The notes under the pieces: generated by a model
Database searches by the model: none
The model's input: only the letters and a program-made list of their open reading frames with translations
Told to the model about the DNA's origin: nothing
Origin: Clostridia bacterium
GTDB taxonomy: Bacteria > Bacillota > Clostridia > TANB77 > CAG-508
Length of the DNA stretch: 64,000 bases
Reading direction: 5' to 3'
Assembly (NCBI GenBank): GCA_017437145.1
Contig: JAFSBT010000008.1
Span: 62,001-126,000 of the forward strand
Position numbers and translations under genes: made by a program
Shown: piece after piece, positions 17,584 to 27,550 of the stretch
Position numbering within the stretch: the first letter of the stretch is position 1
Layout: each line of letters opens with the position of its first letter

Positions 17584-19926
17584 TTAATACACTACTTTAA
17601 AATGTGTACTGTTATATACTACAAATTTCTCTCCTTCTTTGTATGTTTTGTTTGTTGATGTATCTATAAAATATTTTGCTCCAATTTTAGGAAATGTATA
17701 TATACTATTTTCTTTATATAAATAGTCATCTATATTTTTTGAATTTACTTTATCTTCTGATGTTGTAACTATATAATGTCTTTCACCATTTTTGGTAATT
17801 TGTTCTTTTTCATTTTCTATTAAAAATTTTGCTAAGGAATTCATATCCATTCCTTCATTTTCTATTAAAAATAATATATTACCTAAATTACATCCTTTAA
17901 ATATATTGTAAGGAATAAAACTAACATCTTTATATTCTAATTGTTTGCTATTTGATACTTTATCAAAATTTTTAAATACTGCTCTATCATCAAAACCATA
18001 CAAAATATTTGCATATTGAGTTATTATATCTGTTGTAATTAATCCATTAGCAATTACATTATAATTTGTAGTTGAAAGTACGTTATAGCAATTAGCTTCT
18101 TCTTCAATATATTCTATTTTTGTTACTGTAATTTCTTTTAATTTATTATTTTCAAATTTAAAGACTTTATCACCTATATCAAACTCTTTCTGGTTTGAAA
18201 CATCAACATATCGATTTTTTCCACAATCAAAGATACAATGCCTGCCTGAAACTTTTATATTAGTGCCATCATTAAAAGTTATTTTTTCATAGATTTCTGT
18301 AACTTCGCGTTTATCTATCCATACAGGGTAGACATGTGTAATTCCACCATTTAAATGATCATACACTGCAAGTAAATCTGTATACTTAATATCTTCAATA
18401 TTTTTATAACTTCCATCTGCTAATAAAATTTTCGTTCCTTCAATTAAGCACGCTATACTTTTTCCTGTTGCAGCAATTACAATATCCCCTGTTACGTTCG
18501 GAACTGTAACAACTCCATCTGCATAAGTATAATTTGAGTAAGCAGCTCCACCCATAGTTAATGAATCAAGAGATTCTGGTACATTATATCCTGTTTTCCC
18601 TTTAAAAGTTACTGTACATGTTCCACCTCTTTTTACAGTTGTATCTCCTGAATATGATAAATGTTCATAATTTGATACTGTTACGGTAAAATTCCATCTA
18701 TATTCTGCGCTTTCTGTTCTCGATGCTGTTCCTGATGCTGTTGTAGCTGAATCAATTTCTGTTTGACTAGCTGTGTTTCCAGAATTATCAACTCCGCAAA
18801 CGGTGAAATAGTATGTTCCTTCACTCAGACCTGTAATTGTATAACTTTTTTCTGAACTTTGTGTATCAATCTCGCTTACTTTTTCAAATACATCTCCATT
18901 TTGTTTATATAAATATATTATATAATTATCTACTCTTACATTATCCTCTGCATCCCAAGTTAGTTGTGCTGTACCTTCTGTATCCTGAATTGTTGCCACT
19001 ACATTACTTATTGTTGGAGCTGTAGTATCATTTAAAATAATAGTTTGATCTACTAAAACACTTACACTTCCTGTACTATAAGTTATTCCTTGTGAAGTTA
19101 TTATTATATCTACATTCGTTGAACTATAAGGAAATTCAACTCCATCTATTTTTGTAATCTCGAATTCAAATGTATCTTCACTGTTTGCCGCTATTGTATA
19201 TTCAGTATTAGCATTTTGCACTGCAAATTTATCTGTATTTTTTACTCCAATTGTAAATACTTTTTCTGTTGTATGTGTATTAATAACCTTCAAAGTAAAT
19301 TTTGCTGATTCATTACTTCCTGTTAAATCTCCTGTTTCTGAATCCGAAACACTACCCATCAATATTGCGTCATCATCATTACTAACACTAGGCGTAAAGT
19401 CGGAATTGATTAAATAAGTAATACCATAGCTTTCCTCTGGATTTAAAAAATTAAATACTATTCTAAATGTTTTTTCACTTTTAGCAGGTATTTTATCTCC
19501 TATATCTGCATTGGTAATTTTCCAACCAGCAAATGCAGAATCTATACTTTCATATCCTCCATCTACTACTTTAAGTATTTCAAGTTTATAATCAGGCATA
19601 TTAAATACAAAATCATTAAAAGTTTGATTTGAAATTGTTACATCAAAACTTGCTTCATATATAGCATCTTCACTTCTTTGAGTTGTAAATGATAAATTAA
19701 AATCAATACCTGAATTATTATTTATTATCTCTGGATTGGCTGAAGCATTTGTTAAACTTACAGTATTTACACTTTTAATTGCAATTACTCCACCAGGCAC
19801 TAGTCCTACACTTCCTGATATATTTAATATTTGGTTATATGACGCAAAGCCAACTGTCATACATATTAAAGTTAAAAAGAATAATATCGCAATATTATTC
19901 TTTTTTATTTTTTCAAAAATTTTCAT
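17584..19926 (-). CDS. SipW-type secreted protein with FN3 and Hint (intein-like) domains
   Basis: A 780-residue protein. Its N-terminus has MTVGFASYNQ after a hydrophobic stretch, the same signature as the TasA-like protein at 22154, so it is probably processed by the neighbouring SipW-type peptidase. Two Ig-like or CalY-like regions follow, then a fibronectin type III domain (about residues 300-395), a Gly-rich region, and a Hint domain opening with CLIEGTKILLADGSYKNIE (about 495) and containing SGRHCIFD and ANGLIT. Hint domains self-cleave; about 150 further residues follow it. The start overlaps the stop of the upstream gene by one base (TAATG), indicating translational coupling. The role (matrix or surface protein) is inferred. 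Confidence 0.8.
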   Translation of the reverse strand: MKIFEKIKKNNIAILFFLTLICMTVGFASYNQILNISGSVGLVPGGVIAIKSVNTVSLTNASANPEIINNNSGIDFNLSFTTQRSEDAIYEASFDVTISNQTFNDFVFNMPDYKLEILKVVDGGYESIDSAFAGWKITNADIGDKIPAKSEKTFRIVFNFLNPEESYGITYLINSDFTPSVSNDDDAILMGSVSDSETGDLTGSNESAKFTLKVINTHTTEKVFTIGVKNTDKFAVQNANTEYTIAANSEDTFEFEITKIDGVEFPYSSTNVDIIITSQGITYSTGSVSVLVDQTIILNDTTAPTISNVVATIQDTEGTAQLTWDAEDNVRVDNYIIYLYKQNGDVFEKVSEIDTQSSEKSYTITGLSEGTYYFTVCGVDNSGNTASQTEIDSATTASGTASRTESAEYRWNFTVTVSNYEHLSYSGDTTVKRGGTCTVTFKGKTGYNVPESLDSLTMGGAAYSNYTYADGVVTVPNVTGDIVIAATGKSIACLIEGTKILLADGSYKNIEDIKYTDLLAVYDHLNGGITHVYPVWIDKREVTEIYEKITFNDGTNIKVSGRHCIFDCGKNRYVDVSNQKEFDIGDKVFKFENNKLKEITVTKIEYIEEEANCYNVLSTTNYNVIANGLITTDIITQYANILYGFDDRAVFKNFDKVSNSKQLEYKDVSFIPYNIFKGCNLGNILFLIENEGMDMNSLAKFLIENEKEQITKNGERHYIVTTSEDKVNSKNIDDYLYKENSIYTFPKIGAKYFIDTSTNKTYKEGEKFVVYNSTHFKVVY

Positions 19927-20942
19927 TATTCACCCTCTTTTTTTATGGTATACACATAACAAGTATTATTATTTATTATAAAGAAAACAGATTTCTCATA
20001 ACTATACCAAAAATTAATTGGTTCTCTTGTATTATTATAAACATTAATTAAATCTTCTACAGTTTTAACGTCAATTCTAACATAATTTTCAATATTTATA
20101 TTGTCAACTCTAATTATTATTCCATCATAATCATTTGTAATTTTCTTAATTTTTTCACGATATCCCATCATACTTCCCTTTTTCTTTAACTCTTGGATAT
20201 ATTGAAATACATAATAACAGAAAATTAACACTTCTATGAAGAATAATGGTTTAAATATGTCACGCAATTTTGCTAATTTATCTTGTGTTTGAGCCATATT
20301 TTTTTCACAATCATTTTCTACTACTATTTTTCCTTCGATAGCTTTTTGTGATAATGGCATATTTAAAGAAATTTCTGATGAAATCGCTATTTCTTCACTG
20401 TTTTTATCTTGTTTAACATTTCCTGTCACAACTAAAGCTACCTCTAAAATAGATTCTGCTTGCAAATTATATTCTTCTATGAAACTATTTAAAGTTTCAT
20501 TGTATTTATTATATTCAATTTTATTTTGTAAATTTATTGTACATTCTGATTTGTTTTTTATTTCTTTTGTTTCTAATTCAGTAAGTTCATATTTTTTTGT
20601 CCAATAATTTCCGATTTCATTTCCAACTTTATCTGCTTTTATTTCTGCTACAATTTGATAATTTATTTTTCCACTTACTTCATTCTCAAAATCAACTTTG
20701 TATTTATAAGAAGTGTCAATGTAATCAATTAAACTTGTAATATATGTTTTATTTTTTTCTAAATAAGGTGTTTCAAAATATGCATTATCTTTTAGATACA
20801 CTTTATAATCTACTGAATTGTCTTCAACAAATAAACACTTATTATAACTACATTTTTTAAATCCAAAACAGAAAGATAATATAGCTAAAACAAAAATTAT
20901 TATTAACTTTATAAGTATTTTTTTTCTACTAATTTTGCTCAA
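19926..20942 (-). CDS. Two-pass membrane protein resembling DUF5305
   Basis: A 338-residue protein that starts with TTG behind GGAGGTAGTATATAAC. It has a membrane segment near residues 10-28, a large extracytoplasmic region (about 30-225), a second segment near 230-250 and a cytoplasmic tail of roughly 85 residues. This layout and its place beside a signal peptidase resemble DUF5305 proteins; I am moderately sure of that. The upstream and downstream genes are almost contiguous, so it probably works with the SipW-type peptidase and the Hint protein. Confidence 0.6.
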   Translation of the reverse strand: MSKISRKKILIKLIIIFVLAILSFCFGFKKCSYNKCLFVEDNSVDYKVYLKDNAYFETPYLEKNKTYITSLIDYIDTSYKYKVDFENEVSGKINYQIVAEIKADKVGNEIGNYWTKKYELTELETKEIKNKSECTINLQNKIEYNKYNETLNSFIEEYNLQAESILEVALVVTGNVKQDKNSEEIAISSEISLNMPLSQKAIEGKIVVENDCEKNMAQTQDKLAKLRDIFKPLFFIEVLIFCYYVFQYIQELKKKGSMMGYREKIKKITNDYDGIIIRVDNINIENYVRIDVKTVEDLINVYNNTREPINFWYSYEKSVFFIINNNTCYVYTIKKEGE

Positions 20943-20950
20943 GTTATATA

Positions 20951-22087
20951 CTACCTCCCTTTTATTATTTCATTTATTATTACTGTTGGATATCCTATGT
21001 ATTTAATTCCATTTCTTACAATTCCTAATACATTTTCTTGCTTAACAGGTTCTACATCTAATGAATTATTTGCATCACCTTTTGTGTAAAAATACAATTT
21101 ATTTTCACTTTCTTTTATTTTAGCAACTCTGTGCGTAACCACTTGATTATTATTACTAAAAACTAATATATCTCCCACCTTTATGTTTGACACTTCTACA
21201 TCTTCAAATATTACAGCATCTCCTCTTTGATATGATGGAAACATTGAGTCTGAAGCAATAGCAATCATTTGATATTTAGTTATTCCCGACACTAAAATTA
21301 CCATTATAAATAGTAATATTATAGTTGGAATTGTTAAAAATGAAAAACTTACTTCATTTATTTTTTTCTTATTCTTTTCCTTTTGATCTTCTTTTTTTAG
21401 TACTTTTTTTAATGTTACATATATTGTATAAGGTATTACTATATTTACCACACTATATAAATAATCTCCTAAATTTGTTGATATAGGTGTTAAATATAAA
21501 TACAAATTCATGGTTAGTTTATATATTATTGCAGGTAAGAAACCGTAATTAAAAATTAAATATGTGCTTAGTATTTCTTGTGCTATTATAGGAATCACTA
21601 TCATACATATAAAAGCAAAAATTTCGTATCCTTCATTAATAGAACTACTAAGATTTATGATTACATTAAAAATACACATCAATGCTGTTAATATATATAT
21701 TGCTTTTTTATTTATAAAATTATTTCTAATTAAAACAAATTTTAAGTATTCACATATTAAATTTATTATTAAAACAGGCACAATCCCCATTAAAATATTT
21801 TCAAATTTTAATGAAAAAAATGTCTTACTAAAACCCAAATGTATTCCAAGTATTAATGTTATGACATAATAACAAATTAATACTGAAACTACTATTTTTG
21901 TTGCAGACCATCTAAAAAAATTATTATCTTTTTTCTTACCATAATACAACAATGAACCAAATAATATTATTCCAAAGGTTATAATAGCTATTAAGTTTTT
22001 AAACTTAACATCATTTATAAAAAATAAAATAATAATTGAAAATAATATCAATAATTCAATTTTATAAATACTCTTTATATTCTTCAT
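20951..22087 (-). CDS. SipW-type signal peptidase I with an N-terminal multi-pass membrane domain
   Basis: A 378-residue protein. The last 130 residues are a signal peptidase of the SipW/ER class: SDSMFPSYQRGD (catalytic Ser in the SxSMxP box) and VVTHRVAKI (catalytic His in place of the Lys of other bacterial enzymes), then FYTKGDANNSLD. The first 230 or so residues form about seven membrane helices, whereas ordinary SipW has one or two, so the domain is a fusion. It is the likely processing enzyme for the TasA-like protein and the Hint protein on either side. Confidence 0.88.
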   Translation of the reverse strand: MKNIKSIYKIELLILFSIIILFFINDVKFKNLIAIITFGIILFGSLLYYGKKKDNNFFRWSATKIVVSVLICYYVITLILGIHLGFSKTFFSLKFENILMGIVPVLIINLICEYLKFVLIRNNFINKKAIYILTALMCIFNVIINLSSSINEGYEIFAFICMIVIPIIAQEILSTYLIFNYGFLPAIIYKLTMNLYLYLTPISTNLGDYLYSVVNIVIPYTIYVTLKKVLKKEDQKEKNKKKINEVSFSFLTIPTIILLFIMVILVSGITKYQMIAIASDSMFPSYQRGDAVIFEDVEVSNIKVGDILVFSNNNQVVTHRVAKIKESENKLYFYTKGDANNSLDVEPVKQENVLGIVRNGIKYIGYPTVIINEIIKGR

Positions 22088-22105
22088 ATTATTTTACTCC
22101 GATTA

Positions 22106-22146
22106 ATTTAGCAGTCACTTTTTAATATAAAATGACTGCTAAATTA
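22106..22146 (-). other. Hairpin between the TasA-like gene and the signal peptidase gene
   Basis: Arms AATTTAGCAGTCA and TGACTGCTAAATT lie in the 66-base gap, without a following U-tract on the minus strand. It may act as an attenuator or a 3' stabiliser that keeps the structural protein more abundant than its peptidase. Confidence 0.5.
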
Positions 22147-22153
22147 AGTATAA

Positions 22154-22702
22154 TTATTCAGCTATTTCATATATAAGTTTTCCTGTAACTTTAACTTCTA
22201 CATCTGATTGTGGTAAATCTGCTGAATCGTCTGGTTGAACATATGTAACTCTTACTACTAATGGTTTTGTTGCTCCTGCAGCTAATGCTGAATTTAATGC
22301 ACTATTTGTTGCAGAATATGTTTGTCCATCATATGTAACTGTATATGTTAAATATTTTGCTTGAGCTTCTGATAAAGCACTCATTTCAATTCCAGTTACT
22401 TTTGCTGCAAATGTTCCTGCATTTTCTACATTTACTGTTGCTTCATAAAATTCTCCTGGTTTAGAAAGAGTTGTAGCAAAAGTATATGTGTCAGCAGTTA
22501 CGTTTTTTGAAGTTGCTGCTGCTGAACCTGTTGTTTCTTTATAAGAATCTGTAACATATCCTATACTCCATTTGCTAGATTTAACATTTACTGTACCATC
22601 AATATTTAACCATCCTGAATATGTAGCAAAACCTACTGTCATAAGAACTACACCAATCAATAAAAATAATATAATTCTTTTTTCTTGTCTTTCTTTTTTC
22701 AT
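22154..22702 (-). CDS. TasA/CalY-like secreted structural protein
   Basis: A 182-residue protein with a basic start (MKKERQEKR), a hydrophobic segment and MTVGFATYSGWLNIDGTV, the SipW-dependent signal sequence. The mature part has ETTGSAAATSKN and a beta-rich pattern (TFATTLSKPGEFYEATVNV) as in TasA/CalY fibre proteins of Firmicutes. It lies directly upstream of the SipW-type peptidase. The likely role is an extracellular fibre or matrix subunit. Confidence 0.78.
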   Translation of the reverse strand: MKKERQEKRIILFLLIGVVLMTVGFATYSGWLNIDGTVNVKSSKWSIGYVTDSYKETTGSAAATSKNVTADTYTFATTLSKPGEFYEATVNVENAGTFAAKVTGIEMSALSEAQAKYLTYTVTYDGQTYSATNSALNSALAAGATKPLVVRVTYVQPDDSADLPQSDVEVKVTGKLIYEIAE

Positions 22703-22802
22703 AATATTACTTTACCTCCTTTGTATTTAAAATATAATATATGATTGCTATTTAACTGTCAATAAAAATTGACAGTTTTTACTAAATTTTTTCAAAAAAT
22801 AA

Positions 22803-22865
22803 TAAGCTATAATAGCTAATTTTTGATAAATAAATTTTCATTTTCAAAAATTAATATTATAGCTT
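22803..22865 (-). terminator. Terminator-like hairpin after the gene at 22903
   Basis: Long arms starting AAGCTATAAT and ending ATTATAGCTT (with inner TTTTTGA / TCAAAAA), followed on the minus strand by ATTATTTTTTG. Confidence 0.7.
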
Positions 22866-22902
22866 GATTTATTGAATCAGGTATACTTAAGAACATATTT
22901 TT

Positions 22903-23538
22903 TTAATACCAATCATTTTGTCGTGTTTTTTCAATTATCTTTTTACATTCTTCATACCCTTCTACTTCATGTAACTTAATACTATCTATATCTGCATAAA
23001 CCTTATTTTTATATAAATACATATCTATAGGAACTTGAATTTTTTCTTTAATTGGAAATGGATTTAAAAGCATTCCTAATAATACATATGCATCATTATA
23101 TTTTATAGATTTTATATCAATATAATATGAATTATTATACTTTACTGTAATATAATAATCTATTATACGATAATTCGAAATGTTTTGATTTCTTTGATAT
23201 GGAACTTTTTCATCTACATATTCTTTCCAATGATGTATATCTCTATAATGACGATAATTTGATTTTATATATCCTGCTTCTTCAATATATCCTTGATACT
23301 TTTCTCCATTTTTCCATACTTCACGAATTCTTATATCTTTTTTCTTTTTTATACTATATATTAGACATATTATAGCAACTACTACTATTAATTCCATAAA
23401 TATAAGTACTATATTTATAGATGCTTTCATTTTTAAAACAGGTATATGCATTATAATAAGAAAAATTAAAATAACTATCAATATCCATAATGCAGTTTTG
23501 TTTTCATTATTGTATGTATTAGAAAATTTTAATTTCAT
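22903..23538 (-). CDS. Two-pass membrane protein of unknown function
   Basis: The start at 23538 follows AAGGAGAAATAAA; a longer frame exists upstream but lacks a signal. The protein (211 residues) has two membrane segments near its N-terminus (about 17-35 and 43-65) and a Tyr/Lys/Asn-rich cytoplasmic or external domain with RHYRDIHHWKEY in its middle. I do not recognise the family. It stands inside the SipW/TasA region, with its own terminator, so a link to that system is only positional. Confidence 0.5.
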   Translation of the reverse strand: MKLKFSNTYNNENKTALWILIVILIFLIIMHIPVLKMKASINIVLIFMELIVVVAIICLIYSIKKKKDIRIREVWKNGEKYQGYIEEAGYIKSNYRHYRDIHHWKEYVDEKVPYQRNQNISNYRIIDYYITVKYNNSYYIDIKSIKYNDAYVLLGMLLNPFPIKEKIQVPIDMYLYKNKVYADIDSIKLHEVEGYEECKKIIEKTRQNDWY

Positions 23539-23678
23539 TTTATTTCTCCTTTTTTGCTTGTTTTTTATATAATATAGCTTTCTTATATTTTTTTCAACTC
23601 TAATTGCATACAAAATCGATTTCACTTAATAATAAAAGATAAATATTTTTTATAACTAATTATGAAATCTAATAAAAA

Positions 23679-23703
23679 CGGACGGCTAATAGCCGCCCCT
23701 ACA
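23679..23703. repeat. TGTAGGGGCG-family hairpin repeat, half-degenerate copy
   Basis: Inner stem GGCTAATAGCC and right arm CGCCCCTACA are intact; the left outer arm is changed to ACGGAC. Confidence 0.8.
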
Positions 23704-23786
23704 TATTTCGCAAACTTTATATTTTTATACTTAAATAATTTACAACTTTATTTTATATTTCTTTCTGTATATAGTAAATTAATCTT

Positions 23787-24290
23787 TTAATTAATTGGCT
23801 CTGCAAATATATTTACACTAATAGAAGATTTTTCTTCATATATTGGTAATTTAATTAACTCTACATCAATTTCAATATTTATTTTTCCATTTTTCGGACT
23901 TATTTTATTGTCTGTCAATCTACTTGTTACATTAAAATATTCAGTATTTGTATTTGTAACCTCTGTATTAATATCAGCATATAAATAGTCACTCTTATTT
24001 TCTAATGTAAATATTGCAGTTATTGTATCTCCAACTTTCTCTAATTCTGTTATATTAATAGTTGCTGTTCTTGGACCAGTTATTGCTAATTCAGCAACCC
24101 CTTTTCCTTTATATGTTGGTTCTCCTGAAAATACTACATTAAAATCTTTTTTGTATAACTCTAAAGTGTTACATCCATTACTTATTAATATATTTTCATC
24201 TTCAACAGCATATCCTACACCTGTTACAAATAATACTGATAATATTATAACCATTAAAACTAATAATAAAATAATTCTGTCTTGTTTCAT
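23787..24290 (-). CDS. Secreted protein, possibly SipW-dependent
   Basis: A 167-residue protein with a hydrophobic N-terminal segment (about residues 6-28) ending GVGYAVEDEN, then a beta-rich exported domain with alternating Val/Ile/Thr. The N-terminus resembles those of TasA/CalY-type proteins, though the TVGFA signature is less clear. It is the most upstream gene of the SipW region. No enzymatic motif is visible. The role is inferred from position. Confidence 0.5.
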   Translation of the reverse strand: MKQDRIILLLVLMVIILSVLFVTGVGYAVEDENILISNGCNTLELYKKDFNVVFSGEPTYKGKGVAELAITGPRTATINITELEKVGDTITAIFTLENKSDYLYADINTEVTNTNTEYFNVTSRLTDNKISPKNGKINIEIDVELIKLPIYEEKSSISVNIFAEPIN

Positions 24291-24401
24291 ATCTTCTCCT
24301 TTTTTTTATTTTTATCATTAGTTTATTTTCTATTCTTTTTGTAACGATTATCATTATATTACACTTTATGTAAATTTGCAAGTTTTTCTTTGTTTTTTTA
24401 A

Positions 24402-24467
24402 AAAACTCCTCTTTACCAGGTTCATGTTTATAAATTTTTAAACATAACCTTGGTAAAGAAGAGTTTT
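24402..24467 (-). terminator. Long hairpin downstream of spo0A
   Basis: Arms of nearly 28 bases with two mismatches (AAACTCCTCTTTACCAGG pairs with CTTGGTAAAGAAGAGTTT), loop AAATTTT, and A/T tracts on each side; the probable end of the spo0A transcript. Confidence 0.82.
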
Positions 24468-24475
24468 ATAGATTT

Positions 24476-24553
24476 GCGGGCGATTAAAATCGCCCCTACA
24501 CGTTTGGAATTTGTTTTGTGTTTTTAGGGCAGACACAGGGCCTGCCCCCTACA
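24476..24553. repeat. Two TGTAGGGGCG-family hairpin repeats
   Basis: Copy one (24476-24500) has the stem GGGCGATT / AATCGCCC; copy two (24526-24553) has GGGCAG / CTGCCC with the core ACACAGGGC. They lie between spo0A and its long hairpin. Confidence 0.88.
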
Positions 24554-24582
24554 TATTGTTATTACTAGTTTCTATCAAATTC

Positions 24583-25401
24583 CTATGCAGTTTTTAATTC
24601 TAATCTTAATTTATCAGCTATCATTGCTATAAATTCGCTGTTTGTTGGCTTTCCTTTTGCTGCTGATATTGTATATCCAAATATTCTTTCTACTGCAGCT
24701 TGTTCGCCTCTTGACCATGCTACTTCTATTGCATGACGAATTGCTCTCTCTACACGTGATGGTGTAGTTTTAAAATGTTTCGCAATTTCTGGATATAATT
24801 GTTTTGTTATTTGATTTATAACATCAATATCATTTATAACCATCATAATTGCTTCTCTTAAATATTGATATCCTTTTATATGTGCTGGCACTCCCAACTC
24901 ATGGATAACATTTGTCACTAAAGCTTCTAAATTATTTTCGTTACTTTTTTCTTCTTTTGGAATATCTATATATGGTACTTTTATTTCTCTATTTATAAAA
25001 CTAGGTTGATTTAAAGAAGGTTGATAATTTTTTATTTCTTTTATTCTTTTTATCAATAGTTCTATGTCAAATGGTTTTACTACATAATATTCTGCTCCTA
25101 AACTTATTGCTTTTTGTGTAACCTTTGCTTGTCCAACTGCTGATAACATTATACATGTTGGTCTTTTCTTCATGTCAGCTGTGCTTATTTTTTCTAAAAC
25201 ACCTAATCCATCTAAATATGGCATAATAACATCTAATAATACAACGTCTGGTTCAGTATTTAATATCATGTCGCAAGCTTCTTTACCATCTTTCGCGATT
25301 CCTATTACCTCCATATCTTTTTCTTTTTCTAAATAAGTCACTAGTGTTTTAGCAAAATCTGCATTGTCATCTGCAATTAAAACTGAAATTTTTTCTTTCA
25401 A
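24583..25401 (-). CDS. spo0A: Sporulation master response regulator Spo0A
   Basis: A 272-residue protein starting with TTG (25401) behind GGGAGGTATATTAAG; an upstream in-frame extension is not conserved in the family. The receiver domain has [11 protein letters not shown] (acidic pocket), [17 protein letters not shown] (phosphorylated Asp) and KPFD; the C-terminal DNA-binding domain contains [20 protein letters not shown], the highly conserved Spo0A recognition helix. Spo0A controls entry into sporulation. It appears monocistronic. Confidence 0.97.
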   Translation of the reverse strand: MKEKISVLIADDNADFAKTLVTYLEKEKDMEVIGIAKDGKEACDMILNTEPDVVLLDVIMPYLDGLGVLEKISTADMKKRPTCIMLSAVGQAKVTQKAISLGAEYYVVKPFDIELLIKRIKEIKNYQPSLNQPSFINREIKVPYIDIPKEEKSNENNLEALVTNVIHELGVPAHIKGYQYLREAIMMVINDIDVINQITKQLYPEIAKHFKTTPSRVERAIRHAIEVAWSRGEQAAVERIFGYTISAAKGKPTNSEFIAMIADKLRLELKTA

Positions 25402-25516
25402 CTTAATATACCTCCCATAAAATATTTGTAAAAAATTTACAATTGGGATTATATTATCTTTTTCCAATTTTTTCAAGTAGTTTTTGGAAAAATTTTCTAA
25501 TTTTCTCTGCAATAGG

Positions 25517-26147
25517 CTATATATCAATAAATTTTTCTTTTAGAATATTGTATTTTATAATTTTAAACGAAGTATTATTGTTTATATTTGTAAAAATTTC
25601 TAACTCCTCTTCTGGGATTTCAACAATTATTTCTATATTATCTAAATAATTGATTTTACTAATGTTTAAATTCTTCTTGTTTAGATAATATTTTATTTTT
25701 TCTAGTTCCCCATACTCTGCCAAAACCGAAACTTCATATCCTCTCGTTTGACTTTTTAAAACAGTCTGTTCTATAGCTTTTTGGGTTGCCTCTGTATATG
25801 CCTTTACTAGTCCTCCCGTACCTAATAAAACTCCTCCAAAATATCTTGTTACTACAACCAAAACATTTGATAAATTCAAACCTAAAACAACTTTAAGAAT
25901 AGGAGACCCTGCTGTTCCTCCGAGGTTCTCCATCATCATTAAATTTTACAGCAATTCCTCCATCTCCTGTTTCAATAGCATAAGCAAAGCAGTTATGTTT
26001 TGCATCATGATATTGTTTTTTTACTTCACTTATTCTTTCCTCTGCCTCTTCTATTGTTTCAACATGGAAAATTTGAGCTATAAATCTTGATTTTTTTTCT
26101 ACTATTTCTGCAATTGATTTATCATTTATTGTTTTGAATATTACCAT
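25517..26147 (-). CDS. YigZ/IMPACT-family protein, read through a CGG +1 frameshift
   Basis: Two frames (26147 to 25893 and 25939 to 25517) join at the CGG at 25920-25922 into a 209-residue protein, the normal length. The first part has [19 protein letters not shown] and HNCFAYAI; the join restores [14 protein letters not shown], the family signature, and then [18 protein letters not shown]. The C-terminal part is the small domain common in bacterial members. The family is implicated in translation or stress regulation, without a firm bacterial role. Confidence 0.9.
25919..25922 (-). other. CGGA +1 frameshift site in the YigZ/IMPACT gene
   Basis: Upstream-frame codons are GAA CCT CGG AGG AAC. 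Reading C|GGA gives GAA CCT GGA GGA ACA, that is E-P-G-G-T, matching the family signature. Confidence 0.92.
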
Positions 26148-26246
26148 AAATATCTCCTTTACATATAATGAATAGTTAATAATTAATAATTTTTGTTAGA
26201 ATTTTCTGTTTTACAGCAAATTCTTTCCTTTATTATTCATTCTTCA

Positions 26247-27512
26247 CTATTCACTAAGCGAAGCGCTTATCCCTGCCACGTATCCTGTCGACCATGCTAT
26301 TTGTAAATTAAATCCTCCTGTTAAACTATCTACATCAATTATTTCTCCTGCAAAATATAATCCTTCTACAATTTTAGATTCCATTGTTTTGGGATTTATT
26401 TCTTTTATATTTATTCCTCCTGCAGTAATGATGGCTTCTTCGATTGGTCTAAATCCACTTACTTTTAATTCTAATTTTTTTAATATTTTTACAATTCTTT
26501 CTCTTTCTTCTTTTGTCACTTCATTTATTTTTTTATTTTCATCTATTTTAGTTAAAGCTATAATTGGTTCTATCATTTTTCTTGGTAATAATTTATTTAA
26601 TGCATTACTAAAGTCTTTATTCTTAATTTCTTCAAAATCTCTTAAGATTCTTGCATCTAATTTTTCTTCATCTAATGCTGGTTTTAAGTCTATACTTATT
26701 TTTATTTTGCCTTGCTTTATTTTCTCTTCTGCATTTTTATATCTTAATATATATGCTGAACTACTTAATATAACTGGTCCTGAAACACCATAATGTGTAA
26801 ATAACATTTCTCCAAAATCGTTATATATTACTTTATTTGTTTCAGTATCAACTACTTCTATTGCAACATTTCTTAAACTTACTCCTTGCATACTTCTACA
26901 CAGTTCTCTATCATAACATTCCAGTGGTACTAAAGATGGTTTTACAGTAGATATAGTATGTCCAACTCTCTCTGCTAATTTATATCCATCTCCTGTTGAA
27001 CCTGTCACAGGATAGCTCATTCCCCCTGTCGCTAGAATTATTTTATCAGATTTTAAGTTTTCTCCACTTTCTAGCTTCACTCCCACAACATTTTCATTTT
27101 CTACAACAATTTCTTCAACTTTTGAATTGTATTGTATTTTTACTTTTAATTCTTTTAGTCTTTTTAATAAAGCATCTATAACATCTCTTGCATTATCTGA
27201 TACTGGAAATATTCTTTCTCCTCTTTCAACTTTTGTTTTTACACCCATATTTTCAAAGAAATTTATAATATCTCTATTTGTATAATTATTAAATGCACTA
27301 TAAAGAAACTTGCCATTACCAGGTGTGTTTTTTATAAATTCAGAAATATCAATATTATTTGTAATATTACATCTACCTTTACCTGTAATTGCAATTTTTT
27401 TACCACAACTATTCATTTTTTCTAAAATGATTACTTCATTTTTTTGTTCCGCAGCAGTTATTGCAGCTAGCATTCCTGATGCACCACCACCGATTATTAT
27501 AATTTTGCTCAT
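26247..27512 (-). CDS. HI0933-family FAD/NAD(P)-dependent oxidoreductase
   Basis: A 421-residue flavoprotein. It begins IIIGGGASGMLAAITAAEQ (FAD-binding Rossmann motif), then KKIAITGKGRCNITNN, a hallmark of the HI0933/YhiN family, a second GG motif ILATGGMSYPVTGSTGDGY near the middle, and ends with FAGEIIDVDSLTGGFNLQIAW. The family's substrate is not firmly known. It is a stand-alone gene. Confidence 0.93.
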   Translation of the reverse strand: MSKIIIIGGGASGMLAAITAAEQKNEVIILEKMNSCGKKIAITGKGRCNITNNIDISEFIKNTPGNGKFLYSAFNNYTNRDIINFFENMGVKTKVERGERIFPVSDNARDVIDALLKRLKELKVKIQYNSKVEEIVVENENVVGVKLESGENLKSDKIILATGGMSYPVTGSTGDGYKLAERVGHTISTVKPSLVPLECYDRELCRSMQGVSLRNVAIEVVDTETNKVIYNDFGEMLFTHYGVSGPVILSSSAYILRYKNAEEKIKQGKIKISIDLKPALDEEKLDARILRDFEEIKNKDFSNALNKLLPRKMIEPIIALTKIDENKKINEVTKEERERIVKILKKLELKVSGFRPIEEAIITAGGINIKEINPKTMESKIVEGLYFAGEIIDVDSLTGGFNLQIAWSTGYVAGISASLSE

Positions 27513-27550
27513 TTATAAATTTCTCCTCTATTTTATATCTTTTCATTTTA

